64,000 bases of DNA from Microbispora corallina (GCF_016863035.1 NZ_BOOC01000031.1:62001-126000), one strand, 5' to 3'. Counted from the stretch's first letter, positions 1 through 8,543 are shown. A program made the numbers and translations. The notes: generated from the sequence alone by a model not told the origin.

Positions 1-1432
1 CGTGGAGGCCGCTGGTGAACGCGGCCCGGGCCGCGTCGAGCACGTCGGCGCCGAGCGCGGCCGGCAGCTCGCGGGCTGAGGCGACCGCGGCGGCGACGCC
101 GCCCTTCACCGCCTCGGCCGTCCGAGCCGGCAGGCCCGCCGGCAGCGCGAGGTGGGTGCGGTAGACGAGGGCGCCGAGGCTGCCCATGGCCGCGACGCCG
201 ACCGCCACCCCGAACTCGCCGCCCGTCTCCGACAGCGACGCGGCCGACCCGGCCCTCTCCGGCGGAGCCGAGCGGAGGAGCAGGCTCATCGTCAGCGACA
301 TGGGCAGGGCGACGCCGAAGGAGGCGAGCACCAGCCCGATCACCAGCAGCCCCACCCCGGCGACCTGGGTGTGCACCAGCAGCCCCACCGCCGCGATCGC
401 CAGGCCGAGCGCGATCACGTACGCCGGGGGGAGGCGGCGGGCGAGGACGGGGGCGACCACGGTGGCGGCGACCATCGCGACGTTCTGCGGGGCCAGCCAC
501 AGGCCCGCGCCCATCGGGGACAGCCCGGCGACGGTCTGCAGGTAGAGCGTCGACATCAGTGAGATACCGGCCATGACGATCCCGCCGATCAGCCCGACGG
601 CCAGTGCCATGGTGAAGACCGGGTTCCGGAACAGCCGCAGGTCGAGCAGGGGGCTGGTCAGACGACGCTGGCGCCGGACGAACACCACGGCCACGGCCGC
701 CCCGGCCACGACGGCCAGCACGGGTACGGCGTGCACGCCGTTCCTGGCCAGCTCCTTGAGTCCGTAGACGACCGGCAGGATGGCGCCCAGCGAGAGCGCC
801 ACGCTGGCCAGGTCGAGCCGCCCGGCCGCCGGGTCGCGGTGCTCGGGCAGCAGGATCGGCCCAGCCACCAGCAGGACCACCATGAACGGCACGCCGAGCA
901 GGAACGCCGAGCCCCACCAGAAGTGCTCCAGCAGCAGCCCGCCGACGAGCGGGCCGAGGGTCATGCCGCCGAGGAAGCAGCTGAACCAGACGCCCACGGC
1001 CTGCCCCATCTGACGCGGATCGTGGAACATGGTGCGGATCAGGGCCATCGTTGAGGGCATCAGCGTGGCCCCGGCGACCCCGAGCAGCGCCCGGGCCGCG
1101 ATCAGCATCGCCGGGCTCGTGGAGTACGCGGCGAGCACCGAGGCGAGGCCGAACCCGGCCGCGCCGGCGAGCAGCAGCCTGCGGCGGCCGATCCGGTCAC
1201 CGAGGGTGCCCATCGTGACGAGGAATCCCGCCAGCGCGAACGAGTAGACGTCGAGGATCCACAACTGCTCGGTGCCGTCGGCGCCGAGGTCCGCGCTCAG
1301 GTGCGGCAGCGCCAGGTAGAGCACGCTGATGTCGAGCGAGAGCAGGAGCGTGGGCAGGGCCAGCACCGCCAGCCCGATCCACTCGCGGCGGCCGGCGCGC
1401 GGGGCCGGTCCGGAGGCGCTGATCGTTTCCAT
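1..1432 (-). CDS. MFS drug efflux transporter (DHA2/SmvA-like), C-terminus outside window
   Basis: Proton-coupled multidrug efflux permease of the inner membrane, by family. The start ATG at 1432 has an AAAGGG ribosome site; the N-terminus reads METISASGPAPRAG and enters a first membrane helix with the LPTLLLSLDISVLYLALP pattern typical of DHA2 pumps. The loop between helices 2 and 3 carries GTLGDRIGRRRLLL, the MFS motif A. The frame stays open to base 1, about 477 residues, so little of the expected ~480-520 residues is missing. It lies downstream of an SRPBCC gene on the same strand with about 50 bases between them, so the two may be cotranscribed. The substrate cannot be read from sequence. 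Confidence 0.9.
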   Translation of the reverse strand, partial: METISASGPAPRAGRREWIGLAVLALPTLLLSLDISVLYLALPHLSADLGADGTEQLWILDVYSFALAGFLVTMGTLGDRIGRRRLLLAGAAGFGLASVLAAYSTSPAMLIAARALLGVAGATLMPSTMALIRTMFHDPRQMGQAVGVWFSCFLGGMTLGPLVGGLLLEHFWWGSAFLLGVPFMVVLLVAGPILLPEHRDPAAGRLDLASVALSLGAILPVVYGLKELARNGVHAVPVLAVVAGAAVAVVFVRRQRRLTSPLLDLRLFRNPVFTMALAVGLIGGIVMAGISLMSTLYLQTVAGLSPMGAGLWLAPQNVAMVAATVVAPVLARRLPPAYVIALGLAIAAVGLLVHTQVAGVGLLVIGLVLASFGVALPMSLTMSLLLRSAPPERAGSAASLSETGGEFGVAVGVAAMGSLGALVYRTHLALPAGLPARTAEAVKGGVAAAVASARELPAALGADVLDAARAAFTSGLH

Positions 1433-1483
1433 GGGATGACCCTTTCGATCCGGTCGTACGCGTGACGGTCGTGGAAGCCGCGG

Positions 1484-2248
1484 TCAGGCCGTGGCGGGGG
1501 CGGAGAACGACCGGTCGAGCCAGGAGCGCCAGGCCCGCTCGATCCCCTCGTGATCGGCGTCCTTGGCGAAGTTGTGGTGCTCCACGAGCACGGTGTCCTG
1601 GTAGCCGTGGACGAACGTGTAGAGGCCGTCGTCCACCCGCACGCCCACCGCGGTCGGCAGGTCGGCGAACTCCACCACGCCGTCCTGGGGGCCCAGCCCC
1701 TCGATCCGGAGCCGCACCGGGGCGCCCGCCGTGAGCGGTCCGGTCAGGCCGAGCGCGTCGCGGACCGCCGCCCACGTCCGCTCGCCGTCCGCCTGGGGGC
1801 CCGGCGCGAAGACGTTGTGGACCGAGGTGAGGCCGGGGAAGTGCTCCAGGTAGGCGGCCAGTTTGCGCAGGTAGACGCGGTCACCCTTGGTGAGCGCGTC
1901 GTACTCGGCCGCCCAGTCGCCCCCCAGGGCGCCGCTGTGGACCATGCGCAGGACGGTCGAGCCGCCCTCGCGCTCCTCCAGCAGGTACTCGAACGCCATG
2001 TAGGAGTCGTCCTGCGGGTTGGGGGCGCTGGAGTAGGCGAAACGGCGGCCCGGCTCCCAGGCCGTGATGGTCGACGTCTGGGTGAAGCCCAGCATCGTCA
2101 TGCGCGCGGCCCCGCCCACTCCGGGCTCGATCTCGGTGTGGCCCATCAGCCAGGAGTCGATCCCCGGCCCGGTGGCGATGGCCTCCCAGACCTGCTCCGG
2201 CGTGGCGGCCAGCTCGATCTCCTCGCGGATCGCGAACTCGTGCGACAT
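1484..2248 (-). CDS. SRPBCC (AHSA1-type) domain protein
   Basis: A START-like helix-grip protein of about 254 residues. The N-terminal half (residues ~5-145) is the activator-of-Hsp90/polyketide-cyclase type SRPBCC fold, with the opening FAIREEIELAATPEQVWEAI and later FAYSSAPNPQDDSYMAFEY. The C-terminal ~90 residues form a second, shorter SRPBCC-like segment (LYTFVHGYQDTVLVEHHNF). I chose the ATG at 2248 because AGGAG lies 7 bases upstream; a longer reading to 2290 has no ribosome site. Such genes often pair with ArsR repressors and ECF sigma factors, both of which occur just across the divergent intergenic region. Ligand unknown. Confidence 0.85.
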   Translation of the reverse strand: MSHEFAIREEIELAATPEQVWEAIATGPGIDSWLMGHTEIEPGVGGAARMTMLGFTQTSTITAWEPGRRFAYSSAPNPQDDSYMAFEYLLEEREGGSTVLRMVHSGALGGDWAAEYDALTKGDRVYLRKLAAYLEHFPGLTSVHNVFAPGPQADGERTWAAVRDALGLTGPLTAGAPVRLRIEGLGPQDGVVEFADLPTAVGVRVDDGLYTFVHGYQDTVLVEHHNFAKDADHEGIERAWRSWLDRSFSAPATA

Positions 2249-2317
2249 GTCACTGCTCCTTCGTCTCGTCTCAGCGGCCCTCCCGGGCACGGGTCAACCG
2301 TCCCATCCGAAGAGAAG

Positions 2318-2326
2318 GCTTGTCAA
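2318..2326 (-). promoter_or_regulatory. Possible -35 element upstream of the SRPBCC gene
   Basis: On the minus strand TTGACA occurs at 2326-2321, next to an A/T-rich run (AAAAAAATT at about 2331-2339) in otherwise GC-rich DNA, about 75 bases before the SRPBCC start. The -10 is not clear, so this is only a candidate. Confidence 0.3.
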
Positions 2327-2504
2327 GAATAAAAAAATTGTCGGAGCACGATCGGCTGCTTCGTCGTGACGGTCAGCCGGGCGTGGTTGACTGGTCGGGC
2401 CCGCCGGGGGACGCGCGGGCGCCGGCCCCAGCGCCGGTGAGGCGCCGGACCGCCGCACCGCCGTACGGGCCCGGACGGCGACGGAGACGACCTGGGACCC
2501 AGAC

Positions 2505-3782
2505 GTGATGACCGATGACCTCGGCGTCGAGGACCTGCTGCGCCGGCTCGCGCCGCAGGCGCTCGGCGCGCTCATCCGCAGGTACGGCCACTTCGACGCC
2601 TGCGAGGACGCGGTTCAGGAGGCGCTGCTGGCCGCGGCCGTCCAGTGGCCGGAGGAGGGCGTGCCCGGCAACCCGCTGGGCTGGCTCACCACGGTGGCCG
2701 GGCGGCGGCTGATCGACCAGTGGCGCAGCGACGAGGCCCGCAAGCAGCGCGAGGCGACGGTGGCCGCGCTGTCCCCGGCGGACGCCTTCACCGCCCCGGG
2801 ACCCGGCGACGACCTGCCGCCCGACGAGGACGACACGCTCACGCTGCTGTTCATGTGCTGCCATCCGGCCCTGTCGGCGCCCTCACAGGTGGCGCTCACG
2901 CTGCGGGCCGTCGGCGGTCTCACCACGGCCCAGATCGCGCGGGCCTTCTTCGTGCCCGAGGCCACGATGGCCCAGCGGATCAGCCGGGCCAAGCAGCGGG
3001 TGAAGAGCACCGGCATCCCGTTCGGCATGCCGCCCGAGCAGGAGCGCGAGGAGCGGCTGCGGGTGGTCCTGCACGTGCTGTACCTGATCTTCAACGAGGG
3101 CTACACCACCAGCTCGGGCCCCGACCTGCAGAGCCCCGAGCTGGCCGGCGAGGCGATCCGGCTGACCCGGTCGGTCCACCGGCTGCTCCCGGAGGACGGC
3201 GAGGTCGCCGGCCTGCTCGCGCTGATGCTGCTGACCGACGCCCGGCGCGGGGCGCGGACCAACCCCGACGGCACCCTCATCCCGCTCGCCGAGCAGGACC
3301 GAGGCCGGTGGAACCGCGACCAGATCGGCGAGGGCGTGGAGCTCATCACCGAGACCCTGTCCCGCGCGCCGCTCGGGCCGTACCAGCTGCAGGCGGCGAT
3401 CGCGGCCGTGCACGCCGAGGCGCCGCGGGCCGACGACACCGACTGGCCGCAGATCCTCGCGCTGTACGAGCTGCTCGGGCGGGTCTCCCCCAACCCCATG
3501 GTCACGCTCAACCACGCCATCGCCGCCGCCATGGTGAACGGCCCAGAATCGGGGCTGGAGATGCTCCGGGCGCTCGACGCCGACGACCGGCTGGCCGAAC
3601 ACCACCGTCTCGACGCCGTACGCGCCCACCTGCTGGAAATGGCCGGCGACCACCGGGCGGCGTGGGAGAGCTACCGCACCGCCGCCCGGCGGACCACGAG
3701 CCTGCCCGAGCAGCGTTACCTGGAGGCCCGGGCGGCCCGGCTCGCCCCCGAAGGAGGCGTGCGCGAGACGGCCGAGCCGTAG
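2505..3782 (+). CDS. ECF RNA polymerase sigma factor with long C-terminal extension (ECF42-like)
   Basis: Sigma factor of about 425 residues, twice the length of a minimal ECF sigma. Region 2 occupies residues ~10-90 (YGHFDACEDAVQEALLAA, then GWLTTVAGRRLIDQWRSD) and region 4 residues ~115-175 (ALTLRAVGGLTTAQIARAF, VPEATMAQRISRAK). The remaining ~240 residues are the helical, TPR-like extension seen in the ECF42/DUF6596 group (LYLIFNEGYTTSSG, then NPMVTLNHAIAAAMV). Known ECF42 members are usually encoded near YCII/DGPF proteins; here the neighbours are SRPBCC and ArsR genes instead. Start is GTG 2505 or ATG 2508. No anti-sigma gene is visible, consistent with control through the C-terminal extension (inference). 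Confidence 0.93.
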   Translation: MMTDDLGVEDLLRRLAPQALGALIRRYGHFDACEDAVQEALLAAAVQWPEEGVPGNPLGWLTTVAGRRLIDQWRSDEARKQREATVAALSPADAFTAPGPGDDLPPDEDDTLTLLFMCCHPALSAPSQVALTLRAVGGLTTAQIARAFFVPEATMAQRISRAKQRVKSTGIPFGMPPEQEREERLRVVLHVLYLIFNEGYTTSSGPDLQSPELAGEAIRLTRSVHRLLPEDGEVAGLLALMLLTDARRGARTNPDGTLIPLAEQDRGRWNRDQIGEGVELITETLSRAPLGPYQLQAAIAAVHAEAPRADDTDWPQILALYELLGRVSPNPMVTLNHAIAAAMVNGPESGLEMLRALDADDRLAEHHRLDAVRAHLLEMAGDHRAAWESYRTAARRTTSLPEQRYLEARAARLAPEGGVRETAEP

Positions 3783-3802
3783 GGGATCATCGTCTTATTC
3801 AG

Positions 3803-3824
3803 AGCTGACTTATATTCTGGCGTC
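3803..3824 (+). promoter_or_regulatory. Promoter for the ArsR gene
   Basis: The A/T-rich TTATATTC stretch lies only a few bases before the ATG at 3825 and there is no ribosome site, so the ArsR message is probably leaderless or nearly so. The core CTTATAT also occurs in the palindrome at 7342-7353 before the second SRPBCC region. Confidence 0.4.
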
Positions 3825-4190
3825 ATGCACGCGTTCGACGTCCTCGGGGATCCGGTGCGCCGCCGGATCCTCGAACTGCTCGCCGGCGGGGAGCGCTCGG
3901 CGGGCGAGATCGGCGCGGTGGTCCAGGAGGAGTTCGGGATCTCCCAGCCCGGGGTCTCCCAGCACCTGCGCGTGCTGCGCGAGACCGGCTTCACGACGGT
4001 CAGATCCGAGGGAACGCGCCGCCTGTACGCGGTGGACCCGGCGCCGCTGCGGGAGATCGACGGCTGGCTCGACAACTTCCGGAGGTTCTGGACCCAGCGT
4101 CTCGACGCGCTGGGCACCGAACTGGTCCGGGGCAGACGCGAGCGCCGCCTGGCCGAGGCACGGGAGGATCCCGCCGACCGGACCGGCTGA
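3825..4190 (+). CDS. ArsR-family winged-helix transcriptional repressor
   Basis: A 121-residue DNA-binding regulator. The winged helix covers residues ~1-75: FDVLGDPVRRRILELLAGG, a recognition helix with ISQPGVSQHLRVLRETG, and the wing VRSEGTRRLYAVDP. The C-terminus is a short charged helix. No metal-binding ELCVC motif is present, so it is not a metal sensor; this subgroup commonly represses SRPBCC and efflux genes. It follows the sigma factor on the same strand by 42 bases but has its own promoter-like sequence. Targets could be the divergent SRPBCC/MFS pair or the SRPBCC gene at 6.6-7.3 kb (inference). Confidence 0.93.
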   Translation: MHAFDVLGDPVRRRILELLAGGERSAGEIGAVVQEEFGISQPGVSQHLRVLRETGFTTVRSEGTRRLYAVDPAPLREIDGWLDNFRRFWTQRLDALGTELVRGRRERRLAEAREDPADRTG

Positions 4191-4196
4191 GGGGTG

Positions 4197-4234
4197 ACGC
4201 GGGCCCTCGTCGTCCGGTCAGGGACGGCCCGCGT
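4197..4234. terminator. Bidirectional terminator-like inverted repeat
   Basis: ACGCGGGCC (4197-4205) pairs with GGCCCGCGT (4226-4234) between the convergent ArsR and SMP-30 genes. It overlaps the last codons of the minus-strand gene and has no U-tract. Confidence 0.45.
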
Positions 4235-5024
4235 GGGCGACGGAGACCTCGGCGACCACCACCTGCCCAGTGCGGTGGGGCTCGTGGAGCCGGTCCATGC
4301 CGCGCCACTCGGCCGTGGTCATGAACAGCGTCCTCCCGTCCGGGCCCCCGAGGACGCAGGCGAAGCAGCCGCGGTCGAGATCGATCATCCGCAGCACCTC
4401 GCCGCCCTCCCGCACGCGGACGCAGCGCTGGTTCGGCACGTCGGCGTACCAGAGGGCGCCCTCGGCGTCGAGGCAGACGCCGTCGGGCGGCCCGTCGACC
4501 TCGGCCCACACCCGCCGGCCCGCCAGGCCGCCGTCCTCGGCGATGTCGAACGCGGTCAGCCTCCGGCCGTGGGACTCGGCGACGATCAGCGTCGAGCCGT
4601 CCTCCGTCACCGCCATGCCGTTGCCGAACGCGATGTCCCCGGCCACCTCCTGGGCCCGGCCGTCGGGCGTGACCAGGGCGACGATCGAGCCGTTGACGTA
4701 GGCGTTGCCCCGCGCGTCGACGACGATCTCGTTGAACACCTCCCCGAGGGCACGCAGGTCGGCGTGGGTCACCAGCGAGCCGTCGGGCTCCCGCCGCAGG
4801 ACGAGCGCCTCCTGGCCGGACACGACGAGCATGCGCCCGTCGGGCAGCCAGTCGAAGGAGTACGGGATGGTGGTCGGGATCTCGGCCACGACCTCGCTCG
4901 CGCCGTCGAGGCCGACGGTCAGGATCTGCCCGGTGCCCCAGTTGGCCACCCACAGGCGGCCGTCGTGCCAGCGCGGCGACTCGCCGTACATCAGGCCGGT
5001 CAGCAGGACGTTCGGTGCGGTCAT
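4218..5024 (-). CDS. SMP-30/gluconolactonase/LRE family protein
   Basis: A 268-residue six-bladed beta-propeller, by family a calcium- or zinc-dependent sugar-lactone hydrolase. The metal-ligand positions of the fold are recognisable: Glu in GESPRW (residue ~15), Asn in FNEIVVDARGNAYVN, Asn in FGNGMAVTEDGST, and Asp in DGPPDGVCLDAEGALW. There is no signal peptide, so it is cytoplasmic. ATG 5024 has GGAGG 8 bases upstream. The gene stands alone, convergent with ArsR and in tandem with the HxlR gene behind it. Substrate is not predictable; gluconolactone is only the family default. Confidence 0.88.
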   Translation of the reverse strand: MTAPNVLLTGLMYGESPRWHDGRLWVANWGTGQILTVGLDGASEVVAEIPTTIPYSFDWLPDGRMLVVSGQEALVLRREPDGSLVTHADLRALGEVFNEIVVDARGNAYVNGSIVALVTPDGRAQEVAGDIAFGNGMAVTEDGSTLIVAESHGRRLTAFDIAEDGGLAGRRVWAEVDGPPDGVCLDAEGALWYADVPNQRCVRVREGGEVLRMIDLDRGCFACVLGGPDGRTLFMTTAEWRGMDRLHEPHRTGQVVVAEVSVAHAGRP

Positions 5025-5050
5025 GGGGACCTCCGGGGCCCGTGGCGGGT

Positions 5051-5818
5051 TCAGCCGGCGCTCGCCGGCGGAGCCGCCGGGAGGTTCTCTGGCGGGGTCA
5101 TCGGCGGCGTCGCAGCGAGGGTCGCCTGTGGCGTCACACGCGGGGTCGTGGGCGGCGGGGTCGTGGACGGGGTCGCCGGGCGAGGGAAGCAGGCGACGAG
5201 GCGCTCGGCGGCGCGGACGTCGCCGGTCAGGCGCAGATCGCCGGACTCGACCGCGTCCGCGATCGGGCGGCCCGCGAACATCACATCGCGCAGCACCGGG
5301 GCGGAGACATCGAGGAGCGCGTCGGCGCGTCCCGCCGGCCCCCGGGCGATCCAGAACCGCCCCGAGACGATCTCGGCGTGGAACCGGTCGTCGCCGAACG
5401 CCAGCTCGTAGCGGGCGTCCAGGTCACCGGCCGCCGCCGGGTCGAACGTCGTCTTCAGGGCCAGCACCAGCGCGTCCACGCTGAGGTCGCCGCCTGCGGG
5501 CAGCGGCTCGCGGCTGCCCCACCGGGCCAGCGCGAGCAGCACGTCCTCCAGCTCCTGCCCGCGCGTGGTCAGCTCGTAGACCCCCGTCCCCACCGGCGGC
5601 CCCAGCCGGCGCCAGCGGACGATTCCGGCCTGCTCCAGCTCTCGCAGCCGCTGGGACAGCACGTTCGGACTCATGCCCGGCAGGCCCCGGGTCAGGTCGC
5701 CGAACCTCTTCGGCCCGAACACCAGCTCCCGCACGACCAGCAGCGCCCACCGGTCGCCGACGACGTCGAGAGCGCGCGCGATCCCACAGGGGTCGTCGTA
5801 GCCCCGTCTTCCCGCCAC
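5051..5818 (-). CDS. HxlR-family regulator with SCP2-like C-terminal domain and Pro/Thr-rich tail
   Basis: Transcriptional regulator of about 255 residues. The HxlR winged helix is residues ~1-110 (YDDPCGIARALDVVGDRWA, LLVVRELVFGPKRFGDLTRG, MSPNVLSQRLRELEQAG). Residues ~115-210 resemble the sterol-carrier-like domain often fused to HxlR. The last ~45 residues are low complexity, rich in Pro, Thr and Ala (TPP-type repeats), unusual for this family. Start is uncertain: GTG 5818 gives the family-like opening AGRRGYDDP; GTG 5854 adds 12 residues and sits directly on an AGGAG. It is divergent from an alpha/beta hydrolase, a likely target. Confidence 0.88.
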   Translation of the reverse strand: MAGRRGYDDPCGIARALDVVGDRWALLVVRELVFGPKRFGDLTRGLPGMSPNVLSQRLRELEQAGIVRWRRLGPPVGTGVYELTTRGQELEDVLLALARWGSREPLPAGGDLSVDALVLALKTTFDPAAAGDLDARYELAFGDDRFHAEIVSGRFWIARGPAGRADALLDVSAPVLRDVMFAGRPIADAVESGDLRLTGDVRAAERLVACFPRPATPSTTPPPTTPRVTPQATLAATPPMTPPENLPAAPPASAG

Positions 5819-5926
5819 GTCGTCAAGAATAGCTTGTGATTCCGCATGGACCACTCCTAATCTAGGACCGACTCGGAGGTGGTTTCGTGAACGACCCGAT
5901 GACGCCGGTCCTGGGGAGGCACTGAC

Positions 5927-6622
5927 ATGGCGACCTATGTGCTGGTCCCGGGCGCGGGAGGCGGGGTGTGGTTCTGGCACCGGCTCATCCCCGAACTCCG
6001 CGCGCTCGGCCACGAGGCGATCCCGGTGGATCTGCCGACGGGCGACGAGACGGCCGGGCTGAAGGAGTACGCGGACGCCGTGGTCGACGCCGTCGACGGC
6101 CGGCCCGGCACGATCGTGGTCGCCCAGTCGATGGGCGCGTTCAGCGCGCCGCTGGCCTGCGCGCGCGCGCCGATCGGCCTGCTGGTCCTGCTCAACCCCA
6201 TGATCCCCCGCCCCGGCGAGGCGGCCGACGACTGGTGGGCGGCGACCGGCATGGTCGCGGCCCGGGCTGAGCAGGCCGTGCGGGAGGGCCGCACGCCGCG
6301 GGAGGACGTGGACCTCCTCGTCGACTTCTTCCACGACGTCCCGCCCGACGTGACGGCCGAGGCCGTGGCCGCCGGTTCGCTTCCTCAGGCGAACAGGCCG
6401 TTCGGTGAGCCGTGGCCGGCGGCCGCGTGGCCCGAGGTGCCCACCCGGGTCCTCCAGGGCCGCGACGACCGCTTCTTCCCGCTCGACTTCCAACGACGCG
6501 TGGCCCGGGAACGGCTCGGCGTCGAGGTCGACGAGACGCCGGGCGGCCATCTCAGCGCCCTCAGCTACCCGGCCGAGCTCGCCGGCCACCTCGACCGCTA
6601 CCGGTCGGAGCTCGGCCTCTGA
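5927..6622 (+). CDS. Alpha/beta hydrolase
   Basis: A 231-residue cytoplasmic hydrolase of the salicylate-esterase-like alpha/beta group. It opens YVLVPGAGGGVWFWHRLIP, the oxyanion strand-loop. The nucleophile elbow is AQSMGAFSAP (Ser about residue 68), the acid is in QGRDDRFFP, and the catalytic His is in PGGHLSALSYP near residue 208, so the triad is complete. GGGAGG lies upstream of ATG 5927. It is transcribed away from the HxlR gene, so repression by that regulator with relief by a small ligand is a reasonable guess. Substrate unknown. Confidence 0.92.
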   Translation: MATYVLVPGAGGGVWFWHRLIPELRALGHEAIPVDLPTGDETAGLKEYADAVVDAVDGRPGTIVVAQSMGAFSAPLACARAPIGLLVLLNPMIPRPGEAADDWWAATGMVAARAEQAVREGRTPREDVDLLVDFFHDVPPDVTAEAVAAGSLPQANRPFGEPWPAAAWPEVPTRVLQGRDDRFFPLDFQRRVARERLGVEVDETPGGHLSALSYPAELAGHLDRYRSELGL

Positions 6623-6635
6623 ACTGCCGGAACGG

Positions 6636-7286
6636 TCAGGACGCGTCCGGCTCGCCGGGGACGCCGGTGTAGAAGGCGGTCGTGCGGTCGGCGGCGGCCC
6701 GCGCCTCGTCGGGGTCGGTGCCGGAGGCCGCGCTGGCCTCGCCCCACAGCTGACTGCTGAGGGTCATGTACCGCCGGCCGTCCTCGGAGGCCACCCAGGC
6801 GTTGACCTCGTCGCGATCGGGGAGGCCGCCGGACGTCAGGTGGAGAGCGAGGCCGAGCAGGCCCATGTCCCAGCCCACGCCGACCGCGCCGGGGCCGAAC
6901 TGCGCCCACCGCACGTCGTCCACGTGGGCGATGTGCTCCAGCTCGAACCGGGTCCGCCCGTCCGCCTCCCCGGTCACGCGCACCTCGATCCAGCTGACCT
7001 CGCCGCCCATCTCCCAGGTCGCGGCGTAGCTCCGCGGCGGGTCGCACCGCTCGACCGTGCCGCCCGCGTTGCCCTCCAGCTGGTAACGGCCGTGCAGCCG
7101 CAGGTCGCCGGAGACGGGGAGGAACCACCGCGAGATGCGCTCGGGGTTGGTGACCGCGTCCCAGACCTCGTCCACCGTCGCGTCGTAGGTCTGGCCGAGG
7201 GTCACGACGCGCGCCTCCCCCGCGTCGAGTACGCGCGTGCCGACGTGCCGGCGTACCGCGCTGATCTGCTCGTCCACCTTGATCAC
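6636..7286 (-). CDS. SRPBCC (AHSA1-type) domain protein
   Basis: A 216-residue protein with a single START-like domain at residues ~25-150 (VTLGQTYDATVDEVWDAVTN, PERISRWFLPVSGDL, YAATWEMGGEVSWIEV) and a helical C-terminal extension ending in a DRTTAFYTGVPGEPD motif typical of actinobacterial members. The start is GTG 7286 with GAGGAC about 9 bases upstream. It converges on the alpha/beta hydrolase with 13 bases between stops. Ligand unknown; often controlled by ArsR repressors, one of which is encoded at 3.8 kb. Confidence 0.9.
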   Translation of the reverse strand: MIKVDEQISAVRRHVGTRVLDAGEARVVTLGQTYDATVDEVWDAVTNPERISRWFLPVSGDLRLHGRYQLEGNAGGTVERCDPPRSYAATWEMGGEVSWIEVRVTGEADGRTRFELEHIAHVDDVRWAQFGPGAVGVGWDMGLLGLALHLTSGGLPDRDEVNAWVASEDGRRYMTLSSQLWGEASAASGTDPDEARAAADRTTAFYTGVPGEPDAS

Positions 7287-7341
7287 GGTCTTGTCCTCTC
7301 GTCGTGCCCGGTCGTGGACGGGACAGAAAGTATCACGACTA

Positions 7342-7353
7342 GCTTATATAAGC
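7342..7353. promoter_or_regulatory. Perfect palindrome GCTTATATAAGC, candidate operator/promoter
   Basis: A 12-base perfect palindrome about 56 bases upstream of the SRPBCC start and right behind the end of the coiled-coil gene. Its TATA core can act as a -10 on the minus strand. It shares CTTATAT with the promoter of the ArsR gene at 3.8 kb. Confidence 0.45.
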
Positions 7354-7358
7354 ACGCG

Positions 7359-8543
7359 CTATGAGCTCTGGTCCTCTCTGCCGGCGCGCAGCTCCGCGGC
7401 GACGGCGCGCTCCCGGAGCTGGGCGGCCTCGGACCTGGCCACATCCAGCTGGGCGCGCAGATCCGAGAGCCGCGCCCGCTCCAGAGCCAGCTCGGCCCGG
7501 ACCCGCTCCCGTTCCGCCGCGGCCGTACGGGCGTCCTCGACGGCCCGGGCGGTCTCCTCGGCGGACGCGCGCACGCGGGCCTCTGCCTGCGCCGCCTCCG
7601 CCGCGGCGCGCGCCGCGTCCGCGACCGCCTGCCCACGGGCCGACTCGGCCTCCTGGGCGCGGCCGAGCGCCCTGTCCCGCTCCTCGTGGGCGAGTGCGAC
7701 GGCCCGATCGCGTTCGGCCTCCGCGCGGGCGACCGCGCGGTCGCGCTCCGCCTCCGCCGCCTGGGCTCGGGCCAGGGCGGCGGCTGTGGCCTGTTCGGCC
7801 TCACGGTGGGCGCGGCGGGCCAGTTCCGCCTCGTCGCGGGCCTGGGCGGCGCCGGTCAGGGCGCGGTCGCGCTCCTCCTCCGCCCGCGCGGCGCGGCCCC
7901 GCGTCTCGGCGGCCTCGGCCTCGGCGCGGTCCACCCGGTCGGCCAGCTCGCGAACGGCCTGCTCGCGGGCCGACTCCGCCGCCTCCGCCCGCCGGACGGC
8001 CGCCGCCGTCTCCTGGCGGGCGCGCCGCTCGATGCTCGCGGCCTCCCGCAGCGCCGCCAGCGCCTGCTCCCGCGCCGTCTCGGCGTCGGCGAACGCCGTG
8101 TCGCGCTCGGTGTAGGCCTCCTCGGCCCGGCGCCGGGACTCCTCCGCCTCCCGGCGCGCCTCCTCAGCCGCCTCCCTGGCCAGCCGTACCTGCTCCAGGG
8201 CCTGCTCGCGTTCCGCCCGGGCGATCGCCACGCTCGTGTGGGCCTCGGCCTGGATCGCGCTGAGCTTCGCCTCGACACCCGCCGGGCTCAGCTCCTCGGA
8301 CAGCACCTGCGCCAACGGCTCGATGGCGGCGGCAAGGCCCTTCTCCATTCGCTCATACAGGTCCTCCACGCGCGCCAGCGCGCCCTCCAGCCCCGGGGTC
8401 GCCCGCCGCATCTCCCGCTCGCGCTTGGCAGCCGCCTGGCAGTCGCCGTCCGGGCAGTACTCCTTCGGCCTCCCCCGGCGCGCCTGCTGCTCGATCGACG
8501 CCCCGCAGTGCTTGCACGCCGTCCTGGTCGTGGAGATCGTCAC
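7359..8543 (-). CDS. Zinc-ribbon plus long coiled-coil protein, function unknown
   Basis: A 394-residue protein that I cannot assign to a characterised family. Residues ~9-36 form a small Cys cluster (CKHCGAS ... EYCPDGDC), probably a zinc ribbon; residues ~95-390 are an almost unbroken Ala/Arg/Glu coiled coil (EAEESRRRAEEAYTERD and similar heptads). There is no signal peptide or membrane segment. The plan resembles KfrA-type plasmid proteins and polar-growth scaffolds such as FilP, but the N-terminus is not their HTH. The start is a GTG at 8543 without a ribosome site; TACACT just upstream suggests a leaderless message. It marks the left edge of the accessory region. Confidence 0.7.
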   Translation of the reverse strand: MTISTTRTACKHCGASIEQQARRGRPKEYCPDGDCQAAAKREREMRRATPGLEGALARVEDLYERMEKGLAAAIEPLAQVLSEELSPAGVEAKLSAIQAEAHTSVAIARAEREQALEQVRLAREAAEEARREAEESRRRAEEAYTERDTAFADAETAREQALAALREAASIERRARQETAAAVRRAEAAESAREQAVRELADRVDRAEAEAAETRGRAARAEEERDRALTGAAQARDEAELARRAHREAEQATAAALARAQAAEAERDRAVARAEAERDRAVALAHEERDRALGRAQEAESARGQAVADAARAAAEAAQAEARVRASAEETARAVEDARTAAAERERVRAELALERARLSDLRAQLDVARSEAAQLRERAVAAELRAGREDQSS

